From Sphingopyxis sp. RIFCSPHIGHO2_12_FULL_65_19 (GTDB lineage: Bacteria; Pseudomonadota; Alphaproteobacteria; Sphingomonadales; Sphingomonadaceae), in NCBI RefSeq assembly GCF_001830555.1, contig NZ_MIAM01000041.1, positions 37,718-101,717 on the forward strand: a stretch of 64,000 bases of DNA. Direction: 5' to 3'. Under the pieces are notes generated by a model. The model was given only the letters and a program-made list of their open reading frames with translations, was not told the origin of the DNA and did not search any database. Of the stretch, positions 42,726-51,977 are shown piece by piece. Within the stretch, counting starts at the first letter, position 1, and every line of letters begins with the position of its first letter. Position numbers and translations under genes: made by a program.

Positions 42726-42739
42726 TTGACCGGCATCAA
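42726..42739 (-). promoter_or_regulatory. Fnr box upstream of the universal stress protein
   Basis: TTGACCGGCATCAA, the third copy of this dyad in the window, centred about 61 bases before the usp ATG. With class II geometry the transcript would start about 20 bases before the ATG. It is also just after the end of the upstream AraC gene. Confidence 0.83.
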
Positions 42740-42784
42740 AAGACCGCATTTTCGGCAAGCCGCCGACGTGGCTCGGCAGGTGCG

Positions 42785-43609
42785 TCAGGCGGTCATCTCG
42801 CGCCGCCGCATTTCGGTCGGAACGACCCCGAAACGGCGCGCGAAGGCACGGGTAAAGCTGGCATTGCTCATATACCCACAACGATAGCCGATGCTGGAGA
42901 TCGAAAGGTCGCTCTGCGCGAGCAACTGGCGGGCGCGCTGGAGCCGCCGCTCGCTCACCGCCTCGGCAACGCTGCACTGATACAGCTCACGAAAACCCCG
43001 CGTCAGCTTTTCCTTGCTCAGCCCGCAGCGTCGCGCGACGCTGCTGACGGTCAGCCGCTCCTGCCAATGCTCGTTGACGATCTGGTGCGCGGCGGCGACG
43101 CGGGTGATGTCATCCTCGCTGAGCGTTGTCGCACCGCCGACCTCGACCATCCGCCCTTCGCCGAGCGCCGCAAACAGCTGACACAAAAGTTCCAGACTAC
43201 GCGCCGATCGCAGGATGTCGGGAACTTCGCCTTCGCCTTCGACCGCGACGACGGCGCGCCCCAGCCCGCGAAGATCGGCAGGAAGATACCAGCGGCCCTC
43301 GGGCTTGGGCAGCAGGGCGAACAGGCGCAGGCAGGCCGCCTCGCTGATCGCGAACACCACCAGATGATCGTTGGCATGACCATCGAGGTCCGGTGCCTGG
43401 AGGACGCTGACGGCAGGCTCGCCTATGTCGCCGAACCCCAGGATGACCGGATCGGGCGGCAACAGCGCGCGGTCGCATGGACCGCGACCGACGAAACTCG
43501 TAAATTCTGGCGAGACGCCCAGCGGAAGTTTTTTATCCATGTGGTCACCCGAAATATCCGCCAGCGCCATATGCGGTTCAGTCCCGCGCTCAAACCCCTT
43601 ATCGCACAT
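42785..43609 (-). CDS. AraC-family transcriptional regulator
   Basis: Up to 274 residues. The C-terminal double helix-turn-helix is clear (RLTVSSVARRCGLSKEKLTRGFRELYQCSVAEAVSERRLQRARQLL, then LSISSIGYRCGYMSNASFTRAFARRFGVVPTEMRR). The N-terminal 160 residues match no sensor family that I recognise. Several in-frame ATGs (43609, 43570, 43540) are possible and none has a strong ribosome-binding site, so the start is uncertain. It lies upstream of the Fnr-controlled stress protein on the same strand. Its target is unknown. Confidence 0.85.
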   Translation of the reverse strand: MCDKGFERGTEPHMALADISGDHMDKKLPLGVSPEFTSFVGRGPCDRALLPPDPVILGFGDIGEPAVSVLQAPDLDGHANDHLVVFAISEAACLRLFALLPKPEGRWYLPADLRGLGRAVVAVEGEGEVPDILRSARSLELLCQLFAALGEGRMVEVGGATTLSEDDITRVAAAHQIVNEHWQERLTVSSVARRCGLSKEKLTRGFRELYQCSVAEAVSERRLQRARQLLAQSDLSISSIGYRCGYMSNASFTRAFARRFGVVPTEMRRREMTA

Positions 43610-43658
43610 GTAGAAAAAACCAGCTTCCCGCGCCCCGCACCGGACGAGGCGCGCGCGG

Positions 43659-44417
43659 TCAGTGTTTCAGATACTGGCTCGGCGGCACACCGAACGCGCG
43701 GCGGAACATTGCGGCAAAGCCGCTGGGGCTGTCATATCCGACGTCATAGGTGACCTGCGTAATCGACGCGCCGGCCGCCAACAGGGAGAGGGCCTCCATC
43801 AGTCGCACCTGCTGCCGCCAGACGGCGAGCCCCATCCCCGTTTCCTGTTTGAAACTGCGCGTGAAGGTGCGCCGCCCCATCGCCGCGAGCGCGGCCCAAT
43901 CGTCGATATCGCGCGGGTCGGAGGGGTCGGCGATGATCGCGTTGCAAACACGCAGCAGGCGCGGATTGGACGGCATGGACACCTGATAGGGCGCGTTGGG
44001 CATCCGTCCGATTTCGTCGAGCAACAATTTGATAATCTGCCCTTCGCGCCCATTGACGTCATAAAGGGCCGGAAAATCGACGACTTCGAGGATTAGCGAT
44101 TTGACAAGGTTCGACACCTCGAAAACCCGGCATGCCTTGTCATGTTCGCCGCGTCCGCGCGGAAGATATAATGTGCGGAGCGACACCGGCCCGCGACAAG
44201 CGACCTCGTGCCGCGTTCCGGCGGGAAGCCATACCGCGCGCTGCGGCGGGATCACGAAACTCGTCTCGGGCGTGCGAACCGACATCACCCCTGCCGATGC
44301 GTAAAGGATCTGGATATGATCATGGCTGTGCATCGGATCGATGAAGCCCGCGGGATATTCATCTTGCAGCGCAATGACCGGGCGGTCATTCGTCAGGACA
44401 TCGACACTATGCTTCAT
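43659..44417 (-). CDS. AraC-family regulator with cupin sensor domain
   Basis: 252 residues. The N-terminal cupin has the histidine cluster PMHSHDHIQILYASAGVM and FVIPPQRAVWLPAGTRHEV, as in AraC-binding domains. The C-terminal helix-turn-helix pair is RDIDDWAALAAMGRRTFTRSFKQETGMGLAVWRQQVRLMEAL and ITQVTYDVGYDSPSGFAAMFRRAFGVPPSQYL. The ATG at 44417 has AGGA at good spacing and is preferred over 44450. It is divergent from the esterase-PaiB-amidohydrolase operon and probably controls it. Confidence 0.9.
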   Translation of the reverse strand: MKHSVDVLTNDRPVIALQDEYPAGFIDPMHSHDHIQILYASAGVMSVRTPETSFVIPPQRAVWLPAGTRHEVACRGPVSLRTLYLPRGRGEHDKACRVFEVSNLVKSLILEVVDFPALYDVNGREGQIIKLLLDEIGRMPNAPYQVSMPSNPRLLRVCNAIIADPSDPRDIDDWAALAAMGRRTFTRSFKQETGMGLAVWRQQVRLMEALSLLAAGASITQVTYDVGYDSPSGFAAMFRRAFGVPPSQYLKH

Positions 44418-44533
44418 GGCCCAATCCTCGCAAGTCTTAGACAAATGCACAATATAGGCCGGGCGCGCGCTTGACCAGCAACGATGCGGCCGCTGGCCTG
44501 TCCGGCGCGGTGATTGGCCCGAACGGGCGATAG

Positions 44534-45550
44534 ATGCGACCGGGTAAAAGCTATCAGGCGATCAAGGAATGTTTGGGGAAGGATATGCTAAATATGTCAA
44601 AGGGCTTGAGCGCCGTGCAGGACGACATGGCCGATCCCGACATCCGCCGTTTCGTCGATGCGATCAACGCCGCCTATGTCGAGCATGGCGCGCCGGCGGG
44701 GGCCAGCATGGCAACGCGTCGCCAGATCGCCGAAACGGTGCGCGCGCCGTGGCGTGCGGGTGGCCCGATAATGGCGGAGACCTGCGAAATGGATATGGGC
44801 GGCGTCCGTTTGCGGCTTCATCGTCCGGTTACGGACAAAAAACCGCCGGTCATGCTCTATATCCACGGCGGCGGCTGGATGCTGTTCAGCATCGACACCC
44901 ACGATCGCCTGATGCGCGAATATGCCGCGCGCGCCGGAATCGCGGTCCTCGGCATCGATTACAGCCTGTCGCCCGAAAGCAAGTTCCCAGTAGCGCTGGA
45001 AGAATGCGCAGCGGCGCTCGACTGGATCGACGCACATGCGGATGCGCTGGGCCTCGACGCCGACCGGGTTTTGATCGGCGGGGATTCGGCGGGCGCCAAC
45101 CTGTCGGTTGCGACCTGCCTGTTGCAACGCCAGCGCGGGCGCCCGCTGCCCGCTGCGATGCTGCTCAACTACGGGGCTTTTGCGCCTGAACGCACGCCAA
45201 GCTACGCCCGCTTCGGCGCTGGCGACTATTCGCTCGAATCGGATGAAATGGACGCCTTTTGGGCGGCCTATGTCGATAGTGCCGAACAACTCGCCGATCC
45301 GCTGGTCGCGCCGCTCCGTGCCGATCTGACCGGTCTGCCCCCCGCATTTCTCGCCATCGCCGAATGCGACATCCTTGCCGACTGCAACGACGCCTTTGCA
45401 CGCAAGCTCGGGGATGCTGGCGTCCCGGCCCGCGCTGTCACCTATCGCGGCGCGACCCACAGTTTTCTCGAGGCGGTATCGATCGCTCCGCTTGCGAGCC
45501 GCGCCCTCGACGAGCAGGCAGCGTGGGTTCGTGATATCGTCGGCGCATGA
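44534..45550 (+). CDS. Hormone-sensitive-lipase-type esterase (alpha/beta hydrolase)
   Basis: 338 residues. The HSL-family oxyanion motif YIHGGGWML is followed by the nucleophile elbow GGDSAGANLSV, the Asp region AECDILADCNDAF and the His motif GATHSFLE. No signal peptide is seen, so it is cytoplasmic. The start could instead be at 44585 or 44594, where GGGAAGG is nearby. Its end overlaps the PaiB-like gene by four bases. The substrate is a short-chain or aromatic ester; the polyamine context hints at deacylation, by inference only. Confidence 0.88.
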   Translation: MRPGKSYQAIKECLGKDMLNMSKGLSAVQDDMADPDIRRFVDAINAAYVEHGAPAGASMATRRQIAETVRAPWRAGGPIMAETCEMDMGGVRLRLHRPVTDKKPPVMLYIHGGGWMLFSIDTHDRLMREYAARAGIAVLGIDYSLSPESKFPVALEECAAALDWIDAHADALGLDADRVLIGGDSAGANLSVATCLLQRQRGRPLPAAMLLNYGAFAPERTPSYARFGAGDYSLESDEMDAFWAAYVDSAEQLADPLVAPLRADLTGLPPAFLAIAECDILADCNDAFARKLGDAGVPARAVTYRGATHSFLEAVSIAPLASRALDEQAAWVRDIVGA

Positions 45551-46125
45551 CCGCCCTCTACGAGCCGCGCGACACCGCCGATATCGGGCAACTGATCGCC
45601 GACTATCCGCTCGCCTGGTTGGTGTCGGGCGCTTTCCATGCCAGCCCGCTGCCGCTGCTCGCCGAACGTGACGCCAGCGGCGCCGTCGTCGCGCTGCTCG
45701 GCCATTGCGCCTTGCGCAATCCGCTCGTCGGCGATTTCCGCGCCGACCCGCGCGGCCTGGTCCTGTTCAACGGCCCGGCGGGCTATATCCCGACATCGCT
45801 GTTATCGAAGCCCGACTGGGCGCCGACGTGGAACTTCGCCGTGCTCCGCTTCACCGTCGAGATCGAATTCGTCGAGGACGAAACGCGCGATGCCATCGAA
45901 CAGCTCGTCGCAAAGATGGAGGGCAGCGCCTGGTCGACAGCTCGCCTCGGCACCCGCTATGACGGAATGCTGGAACAGATTATCGCTTTTCGTGCGCACA
46001 TACGGTCGGCCGAACATAGCTTCAAACTGGGGCAGGACGAAAGCGCGCAGGGTTTTGCCGAAATCGTTGCCGGCCACAGTGACCCGGCGCTCGTGCGATG
46101 GATGAAAGGACAGGCCAAAAGGTGA
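45547..46125 (+). CDS. PaiB-like FMN-binding split-barrel protein
   Basis: 192 residues matching the PaiB family: the start TALYEPRDTADIGQLIADYPLAWLVS, a central GHCALRNPL, and FNGPAGYIPTSLLSKPDWAPTWNFAVLRFTVEI. PaiB is known from Bacillus as a regulator linked to the spermidine acetyltransferase PaiA. Here it is coupled to an acetylpolyamine amidohydrolase, which reverses PaiA chemistry. Both ends overlap neighbours by four bases (ATGA with the esterase, GTGA with the amidohydrolase). Whether it acts as a regulator or a flavoenzyme is not resolved. Confidence 0.87.
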   Translation: MTALYEPRDTADIGQLIADYPLAWLVSGAFHASPLPLLAERDASGAVVALLGHCALRNPLVGDFRADPRGLVLFNGPAGYIPTSLLSKPDWAPTWNFAVLRFTVEIEFVEDETRDAIEQLVAKMEGSAWSTARLGTRYDGMLEQIIAFRAHIRSAEHSFKLGQDESAQGFAEIVAGHSDPALVRWMKGQAKR

Positions 46126-47129
46126 AGCTTTTCTTCGACGAACGACAGGCCGCCCATGCCCCCTTACGCGAGCTGCACAATGGGGATTGGGTGCCCTATG
46201 CCGAAAATATCGAGCGGCCGCGCTCGATCGTCAAACAATTCAGCGATTGGGAGGGCGTACGCGATTTCGGCATGGCGCCGCTCCTTGCGGTTCACGATGC
46301 CCATTATCTCGCCTTTCTCGAACGCGCCCACCGCGAGTGGCTGGCGGCCGGGCGCACCGGCGACGCCATCGGTTATACCTTCCCGATCCGCCGCCGCCGT
46401 CCCCTCGCCTTTGGTCGCATCGATGCCGACCTCGGCGCTTACAGCTATGACGCGGGAACACCGATCGCCGCGGGCACTTGGGAATCGGCCTATTGGTCGG
46501 CGCAAGGCGCGCTGACCGCCCTCGACCATCTTCAGACAAGCGGCGAGGCGCACGCCTTTGCGCTATGCCGACCGCCCGGCCACCACGCGGGGCGCGATTA
46601 TATGGGTGGTTATTGCTACCTCAACAATGCTGCAATCGCTGCGCGCGCCGCCCAGACGCGCGGCCTCGGCCCCGTCGCGATCCTCGACGTCGATTATCAC
46701 CACGGCAACGGCACACAGGACATCTTTTACGGCGATCCCGATATCTTTTTCGCGTCGATCCATGCCGACCCGCGCACCGACTATCCCTTTTACTGGGGCC
46801 ATGCCGACGAAATTGGCGAAGGCGCGGGCGAAGGCAGCACGCTCAACCTGCCCCTCCCCCGCGGCACTGACGGGAAAAGCTATGCCCCGGCGCTCGATGC
46901 GGCGCTCAGCGCGATGGCGGACTGGGGCGCACGGTTCCTTATCGTCTCGTTCGGCGCCGACACGCACAGCAGCGACCCGATTTCGAGCTTCGCGCTGGAA
47001 CGCGAGGATTATGTCGCCATGGCCGCCCGTATCGCCAGCCTCGGCGTGCCGACGCTGATCGTGATGGAGGGCGGCTATGCCGTCGGCGACCTCGGAAAGA
47101 ATGTCGCGGCGTTCCTTTCGGGTTTCTGA
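46122..47129 (+). CDS. Acetylpolyamine amidohydrolase (class II HDAC fold)
   Basis: 335 residues, colinear with the Mycoplana acetylpolyamine amidohydrolase. CRPPGHHAGRDYMGGYCYLNN contains the catalytic histidine pair, and ILDVDYHHGNGTQDIFY supplies the zinc Asp and His. GADTHSSDPIS supplies the second Asp, and the tyrosine-bearing MEGGYAV closes the site. It removes acetyl groups from acetylated putrescine, spermidine or related amines. The GTG at 46122, overlapping the PaiB stop, gives the usual N-terminus (KLFFDERQ). An ATG at 46098 is in frame but adds eight atypical residues. Confidence 0.92.
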   Translation: MKLFFDERQAAHAPLRELHNGDWVPYAENIERPRSIVKQFSDWEGVRDFGMAPLLAVHDAHYLAFLERAHREWLAAGRTGDAIGYTFPIRRRRPLAFGRIDADLGAYSYDAGTPIAAGTWESAYWSAQGALTALDHLQTSGEAHAFALCRPPGHHAGRDYMGGYCYLNNAAIAARAAQTRGLGPVAILDVDYHHGNGTQDIFYGDPDIFFASIHADPRTDYPFYWGHADEIGEGAGEGSTLNLPLPRGTDGKSYAPALDAALSAMADWGARFLIVSFGADTHSSDPISSFALEREDYVAMAARIASLGVPTLIVMEGGYAVGDLGKNVAAFLSGF

Positions 47130-47130
47130 T

Positions 47131-47163
47131 AAATCCCCCCATGCCGCCGGCAAGGGGGGATTT
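47131..47163. terminator. Bidirectional terminator
   Basis: AAATCCCCCC (47131-47140) pairs perfectly with GGGGGGATTT (47154-47163) around a 13-base loop, giving A and T tracts on both sides. It lies exactly between the convergent amidohydrolase and TonB receptor genes. Confidence 0.88.
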
Positions 47164-47170
47164 CCCGATC

Positions 47171-49363
47171 TCAGTCCAGACTGAACCGCAGGCTGGCGCC
47201 CAGCGTGCGCGGCCGTGCGACGGAACCCGCAAAGGCGAAGGGCGCATTCAGGATGCCATACTGGTTGAACAGATTCTTGGCGAACAGGCTGACTTCGATC
47301 CGATCGCTCACCGTTACCGAGGCATTGAGGTCGACAAGGTGGAAATCGCCCTTCTCCAGCGACCCGGCGAAATCGACGGGTGCGCTTGACAGATACCGGT
47401 GCGCGATGCCGAACCGGGGCTTCAAGCTGGCATCGGGGAAGCTCAGGTCGAGCGAGTTCGACAGCGTCCATTCGGACGCCCCTGGCAAGCGCGTTCCCTT
47501 GGCATAGCCGCCGCCCGGCGCGAAGCTGTCGGGCAATAGCGTCGACAACCGCGCGTCATTATAGGCGATGTTCGACGAGAAGGTCAGGTTCCGCGTCGGA
47601 CGCAGGTTCAGGCTGATTTCGACACCGTCGATGTCGGCGCCGCCGCCATTCACCGTATAGGCGTTGAAATCGACCGGCGTGAACAGCCGCGCCTGCACAT
47701 TGCCCCAGTCGATATGATAGGCTGTGACGTCGACGCTCAGCGTCCGGTCGATCAGGTCGACCCGCGTTCCGATCTCGTAATTCTTTGTCGTGTCGCTTTC
47801 AAAGGTCAGCGGCAGTCCGGGAACCGCAGCCGAATAGACGTTGACACCGCCGATGCGGAAACCCTCCGAATAGAGCGCATAGACCATGAAGTCGTTCGAC
47901 GGCTTGTACGTCAGCGAGACTTTCGGGATGAAATCTGAATCCTTGCTCGCCGCCGGGGCGAAATCGAACGGATCGACCAGATTGGCGTTGGGCAGATATT
48001 GGAGGCGCGGGCGCGAGCGATATTCGAACAGGCGCCCACCGACCGTCAGCGTCAGCGCATCGACAATGTCGAACGATGCCTCGCCAAAGATCGCCTTTTC
48101 GGTGACGCGGTTGCTGCTGATCGTCCGCGTCGCGAGGTCGCCGGGGGCAAGTTCGCTGCCCGGCTGGCCGTCGAATTCGCCGGGGTTCGCGTCGATATAG
48201 TCAGCGATGCCCTCGATAAAGGTGCCGTCGGTATTGTTCGAGCGCAGCCGCGTGTAATTGGCACCGATCAGCCAGCGGAAGCGTCCGCCGTCGGGCGACG
48301 CCAGTCGCAACTCGCCATATTCGGTCTTCGACTTGCCATCGCTGCTCGCCAGTTCGGGCGTGTCGGTGCGCGGGTCGTTGCCGCCAAAGATTGAGTTGTC
48401 GAACGCGAGGTTCGCCTTCTTTTCGGTATAGCTGCCGACTGCGGTCAGAGTCGCAAAGCCCAGATCCTGCTCGATGCGCAGGCTGTGCATCATGAAGCTG
48501 GTGTCCTGAAACTCGGCCACGTTGGTCGCGCGGTCGAAAGTCTTGGGCGGGCCGAAGATCACATAGGTCTGATCGTCGAGATCATATTCCTGGTACATGC
48601 TGAGCGCCGAGATGCGCGTCGCCTCGGTCGGGGTAAAGACGATCGACCCGCGCAGGCCCCTGACCCGCAGGTCGTTGCTGCCGTCTTCGCCGAGCAGCGT
48701 GTTGTTCAGATAGCCCGCGTCGTAACGCTGGAGCGCGACGAGGCGGACAGCGAGCTTGTCGGTCGCGATCGGCAGGTTGACCATCGCCTTCGCGGCATAG
48801 CTTGCCTCGCCGGCGCCCTTGGTTGTCGCAAGATTGCCTTCAAAGCCCGCATCGAATCGGCTGGGATCGGCCTCGTTCACCACATAGTTGATTGCGCCGC
48901 CGAGCGACGACGATCCGAACAATGTGCCCTGCGGCCCGCGCAGCACTTCGACGCGAGACACGTCGAAGCTGTCGACGTCGGGGATGACGAGCGGGAAGCC
49001 GGGTTCGATCAGCGGCACTTCGTTGAGATAATAGCCCGTCGTCGCCTGATTTGCTTCATGATAGGTCGACGATGCGACGCCGCGGATCACAACTTCGGAG
49101 ACGCCCGGCTGGTAATCGTTGAACACGACGCCGGGGACGCGGGTGATATAGTCGGAAAGGCTCTGGGCATTCAGCTTTTGCAGCGTCGCTTCGCTGACCG
49201 CGCTCACCGAACCGCTGACGTCGCGGACCGACTGTTCGCGCTTGGCGGCGGTGACGACGATCTCGCTGTCATCGGTTTCCTGCGCCAGGGCGATCGATGC
49301 CTGTCCCAGCGCCAGGATCGAAATACCACACGCCGCGACGCGCCTGATCGATGCAAACCCCAT
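47171..49363 (-). CDS. TonB-dependent outer-membrane receptor
   Basis: 730 residues with a signal peptide (ISILALGQASIALAQ). The TonB-box region DDSEIVVTAAKREQSVRDV is followed by a plug containing LSDYITRVPGVVF and VEVLRGPQGTLFGSSSLGGAINYV, and a barrel ending GASLRFSLD. The IVVTAAKR plus RGPQGTLFG pattern is the large sphingomonad receptor group for organic nutrients rather than a recognised siderophore receptor. It is divergent from the exported oligopeptidase at 49624, suggesting peptide-related uptake, by context only. Confidence 0.94.
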   Translation of the reverse strand: MGFASIRRVAACGISILALGQASIALAQETDDSEIVVTAAKREQSVRDVSGSVSAVSEATLQKLNAQSLSDYITRVPGVVFNDYQPGVSEVVIRGVASSTYHEANQATTGYYLNEVPLIEPGFPLVIPDVDSFDVSRVEVLRGPQGTLFGSSSLGGAINYVVNEADPSRFDAGFEGNLATTKGAGEASYAAKAMVNLPIATDKLAVRLVALQRYDAGYLNNTLLGEDGSNDLRVRGLRGSIVFTPTEATRISALSMYQEYDLDDQTYVIFGPPKTFDRATNVAEFQDTSFMMHSLRIEQDLGFATLTAVGSYTEKKANLAFDNSIFGGNDPRTDTPELASSDGKSKTEYGELRLASPDGGRFRWLIGANYTRLRSNNTDGTFIEGIADYIDANPGEFDGQPGSELAPGDLATRTISSNRVTEKAIFGEASFDIVDALTLTVGGRLFEYRSRPRLQYLPNANLVDPFDFAPAASKDSDFIPKVSLTYKPSNDFMVYALYSEGFRIGGVNVYSAAVPGLPLTFESDTTKNYEIGTRVDLIDRTLSVDVTAYHIDWGNVQARLFTPVDFNAYTVNGGGADIDGVEISLNLRPTRNLTFSSNIAYNDARLSTLLPDSFAPGGGYAKGTRLPGASEWTLSNSLDLSFPDASLKPRFGIAHRYLSSAPVDFAGSLEKGDFHLVDLNASVTVSDRIEVSLFAKNLFNQYGILNAPFAFAGSVARPRTLGASLRFSLD

Positions 49364-49623
49364 TTTTGCCTCCCTAATTGATAATGCCTATTGGTAAGAA
49401 GATCCGATGCTCAAGCTATCATGGGAAATTGGCGTGACGGCGATGGTCGGGCCATATTCCAGCGGGATCGGGCCACCCGCCATTCGCCGGAAAGCGCGGT
49501 TTCGCGCGAGCTTGCGGCCAATTTGCCCAATCGGTGGATTGGGCGGCCTGATCGATGCAGTAAGCCGGTCGAGGCGCCATAGACTGGACGCGACATCCCC
49601 GTCGGGCAAAAGAGGGTCGGAAA

Positions 49624-51792
49624 ATGCGCAGCGTCGACAACAAGAGCCGAAGGGCGTTTATGGGTAGCGTCGCGGCGGCGGCGCTGTTGCTGGGCAGCGG
49701 CCCGGGCCGCGCGCTCGAAAAAAGCGCGCGCGGACGCTGGCCGATGATCGCGCCGCCGCGCTCGCCGCGCATTTCGCATGTGATCGACCAACTGGGCCGC
49801 CGGCGCGACGATGCCTATAGCTGGATGAAGTTCATTCCCCCAGTGGGCGAACGCAGCCGGACCAACCTGCCCCGTCCCGTCGCGAAAATGCTTGCCGACG
49901 AAAATGCCTATGCCGACGCGATGCTGGAGCCGACGAAAGCGGTGCAGGCCGAACTGGTTCGCGCGATGCTGGCGCGCAGCGCGGGGGCCGTCGCGGCGCC
50001 GGCGCTCGAAAAGGACGGCTGGACCTACGCCTCCGCAATTCCCGAGGGCCAGGCCCACGCCCGCTACATTCGCCACAAGGAGGGCGAAAAACCCGAACTG
50101 CTCGTCGACGAAAGTGCGCGGGCGGCGGGCCAGCCCTATTTCCGCAGCACCGGCCATCAGCCGAGCCCCGACCATCGTTATTTCGCTTGGGCCGAGGACG
50201 TTATCGGCAACGATCGCCATCGTATCTGCGTCCGCGACAATCGGAGCGGCGCCGTCCGCACGATCGTGGAACAGGACGCTTATGGCTATGGCGGACTCGT
50301 TTTCGCCCCGTCGTCGCGGTGGCTCTTCTGGATCTGGCGCGACGCGCGCAACCGTCCGACACGGCTCTATCGCACCGCAGTCGACGGCACGACGACCAGC
50401 CTTGTCTATGAAGAAAAGGACCCCGCAATCTTCATGCAGGTGAAGCGCACCGCCGCCGACGGCTTTGTTGCGCTCACCCTCGCCGGCCCTGAAACCGCCG
50501 AAGTCCGCTTGCTGTCCGCGACCGACGAAACCGCCGCGCCCGCCGTCGTCTGGCCGCGCAAGGTCGGGGTCCGTTATGAAATCGACGAATGGAACGGCGA
50601 ACTCGTCACACTGACCGACGCCGACGCCGCCTTCGACATGGCGCTGCTGCGCCTCGACCGCGCCGATTTCCGCACCTTGGGCACACTCGTTCCGCATCGC
50701 GCGGGAACGCCGATCCTCCAGCTTGTGCCTTTTGGGGCGGCGCTGGTTCGGCTTGAGCGGGCCGACGGCCTCCACCGTCTCGTCATCCTGCGCCCCGACG
50801 GGTCGGAGCAGGTGATCGCGTTCGACGACCCCGCCTATGCGATCGAACTGCCCGCCGAGCAGAGCTACACTGCGCGCACGGTGACGATTGTCCACCAATC
50901 GCCCAAATCGCCGCGCCGCTGGATTCGCGTCGACCTCGCGAACGGGACGCAGACCGTCATCCAGCAACAGACGGTCGCGAACTTCGATCCAGACGACTAT
51001 GTCGTCGAACGCCTTTTTGCTCCTGCCCCTGACGGCGAAATGGTCCCCATCACCCTGCTGTCGCGTCGCGGCGCGCCAAGGGACGGCAAGGCGCCGCTGC
51101 TCCAATATGGCTATGGCTCCTACGGCGTGCCAAGCGACCCCGAATTTTCGGTTCCGGCACTTGCGCTGGTCGATCGCGGCTGGCGATATGCCATCGCCCA
51201 TGTTCGCGGCGGTTCCGAAAAAGGGCGGCGCTGGTTCCTCGGCGGGCGCAAATTCACGAAGCGTAACAGCTTCACCGATTTCATCGCCTGTGCGCAGCAT
51301 CTCGCCGCCGAGGGCTATACCGAAAAGGGCAAGGTCGTTGCCTATGGTCTGTCGGCGGGCGGGCTGCTCGTCGGGGCCAGTATGAACATCGCGCCGACAT
51401 TGTGGGGCGGCGTGATCGCGCAGGTGCCCTTTGTCGACATGCTCAACACGATGAGCGACGGCGCGCATCCGCTCGTGCCGCTGTTTCGGCCCGATTGGGG
51501 CGACCCGCTCGCGGATCCCAAGGCCTATGATTATATCGCCTCGATCTCGCCCTACGAAAACGTCGGGGCGGCCGCTTACCCGCCGCTCCTGTGCACCGCG
51601 GGTCTCAAGGATGACCGCGTCGCCTATTGGGAACCCGCGAAACTGGTCGCCGAAGTGCGCCGCCGTTCGACCAGCGGCAATCCGGCGCTCCTCCACACCG
51701 ACATGGACAGCGGGCACCAGGGCAGCGCCGACATCGCAAGCGAATATCGACAGAAAGCGTTGTTCTGGGCCTTTGCGATGCGGTGCGTCTGA
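49624..51792 (+). CDS. Tat-exported prolyl oligopeptidase / oligopeptidase B-like peptidase
   Basis: 722 residues. The N-terminus has a twin-arginine motif (KSRRAFMGSVAAAALLLGSG), pointing to folded export. An S9A propeller precedes the hydrolase domain with Ser577 in YGLSAGGLLVGASMN, Asp663 in GLKDDRVAYWEPAKL and His698 in DSGHQG. The GLLVG and YWEPAKL context is that of oligopeptidase B, which cuts after basic residues, although those enzymes are usually cytoplasmic. It is divergent from a TonB receptor across a 260-base gap holding a GCCCAAT/ATTGGGC hairpin (49525-49544). Confidence 0.92.
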   Translation: MRSVDNKSRRAFMGSVAAAALLLGSGPGRALEKSARGRWPMIAPPRSPRISHVIDQLGRRRDDAYSWMKFIPPVGERSRTNLPRPVAKMLADENAYADAMLEPTKAVQAELVRAMLARSAGAVAAPALEKDGWTYASAIPEGQAHARYIRHKEGEKPELLVDESARAAGQPYFRSTGHQPSPDHRYFAWAEDVIGNDRHRICVRDNRSGAVRTIVEQDAYGYGGLVFAPSSRWLFWIWRDARNRPTRLYRTAVDGTTTSLVYEEKDPAIFMQVKRTAADGFVALTLAGPETAEVRLLSATDETAAPAVVWPRKVGVRYEIDEWNGELVTLTDADAAFDMALLRLDRADFRTLGTLVPHRAGTPILQLVPFGAALVRLERADGLHRLVILRPDGSEQVIAFDDPAYAIELPAEQSYTARTVTIVHQSPKSPRRWIRVDLANGTQTVIQQQTVANFDPDDYVVERLFAPAPDGEMVPITLLSRRGAPRDGKAPLLQYGYGSYGVPSDPEFSVPALALVDRGWRYAIAHVRGGSEKGRRWFLGGRKFTKRNSFTDFIACAQHLAAEGYTEKGKVVAYGLSAGGLLVGASMNIAPTLWGGVIAQVPFVDMLNTMSDGAHPLVPLFRPDWGDPLADPKAYDYIASISPYENVGAAAYPPLLCTAGLKDDRVAYWEPAKLVAEVRRRSTSGNPALLHTDMDSGHQGSADIASEYRQKALFWAFAMRCV

Positions 51793-51977
51793 CGTCATTT
51801 GCGGGACAAAAGGGTCGCCGCTGCGCATGATCGTTGATCGAGCGTCTCCAGCTAAGCCACTGTTCTAAAGCGGCGATTGCACCAATGCCGGTATCGGCGA
51901 GCAAATGGCGCCTGAAAATCGCGCCATTGGCAGTAAATCGGACTTAAACCTTCACCGCGCCGCTCGTTAAATGTCGC

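Noticed and set aside
49411..51828. An 805-codon minus-strand frame opposite the oligopeptidase
   Set aside because: Composition is that of a codon-bias shadow; the plus-strand frame has an intact catalytic triad.
51905..51927. ATGGCGC/GCGCCAT hairpin before the diguanylate cyclase
   Set aside because: A 7-bp stem in a 185-base gap with no T tract or other supporting feature; chance is likely.
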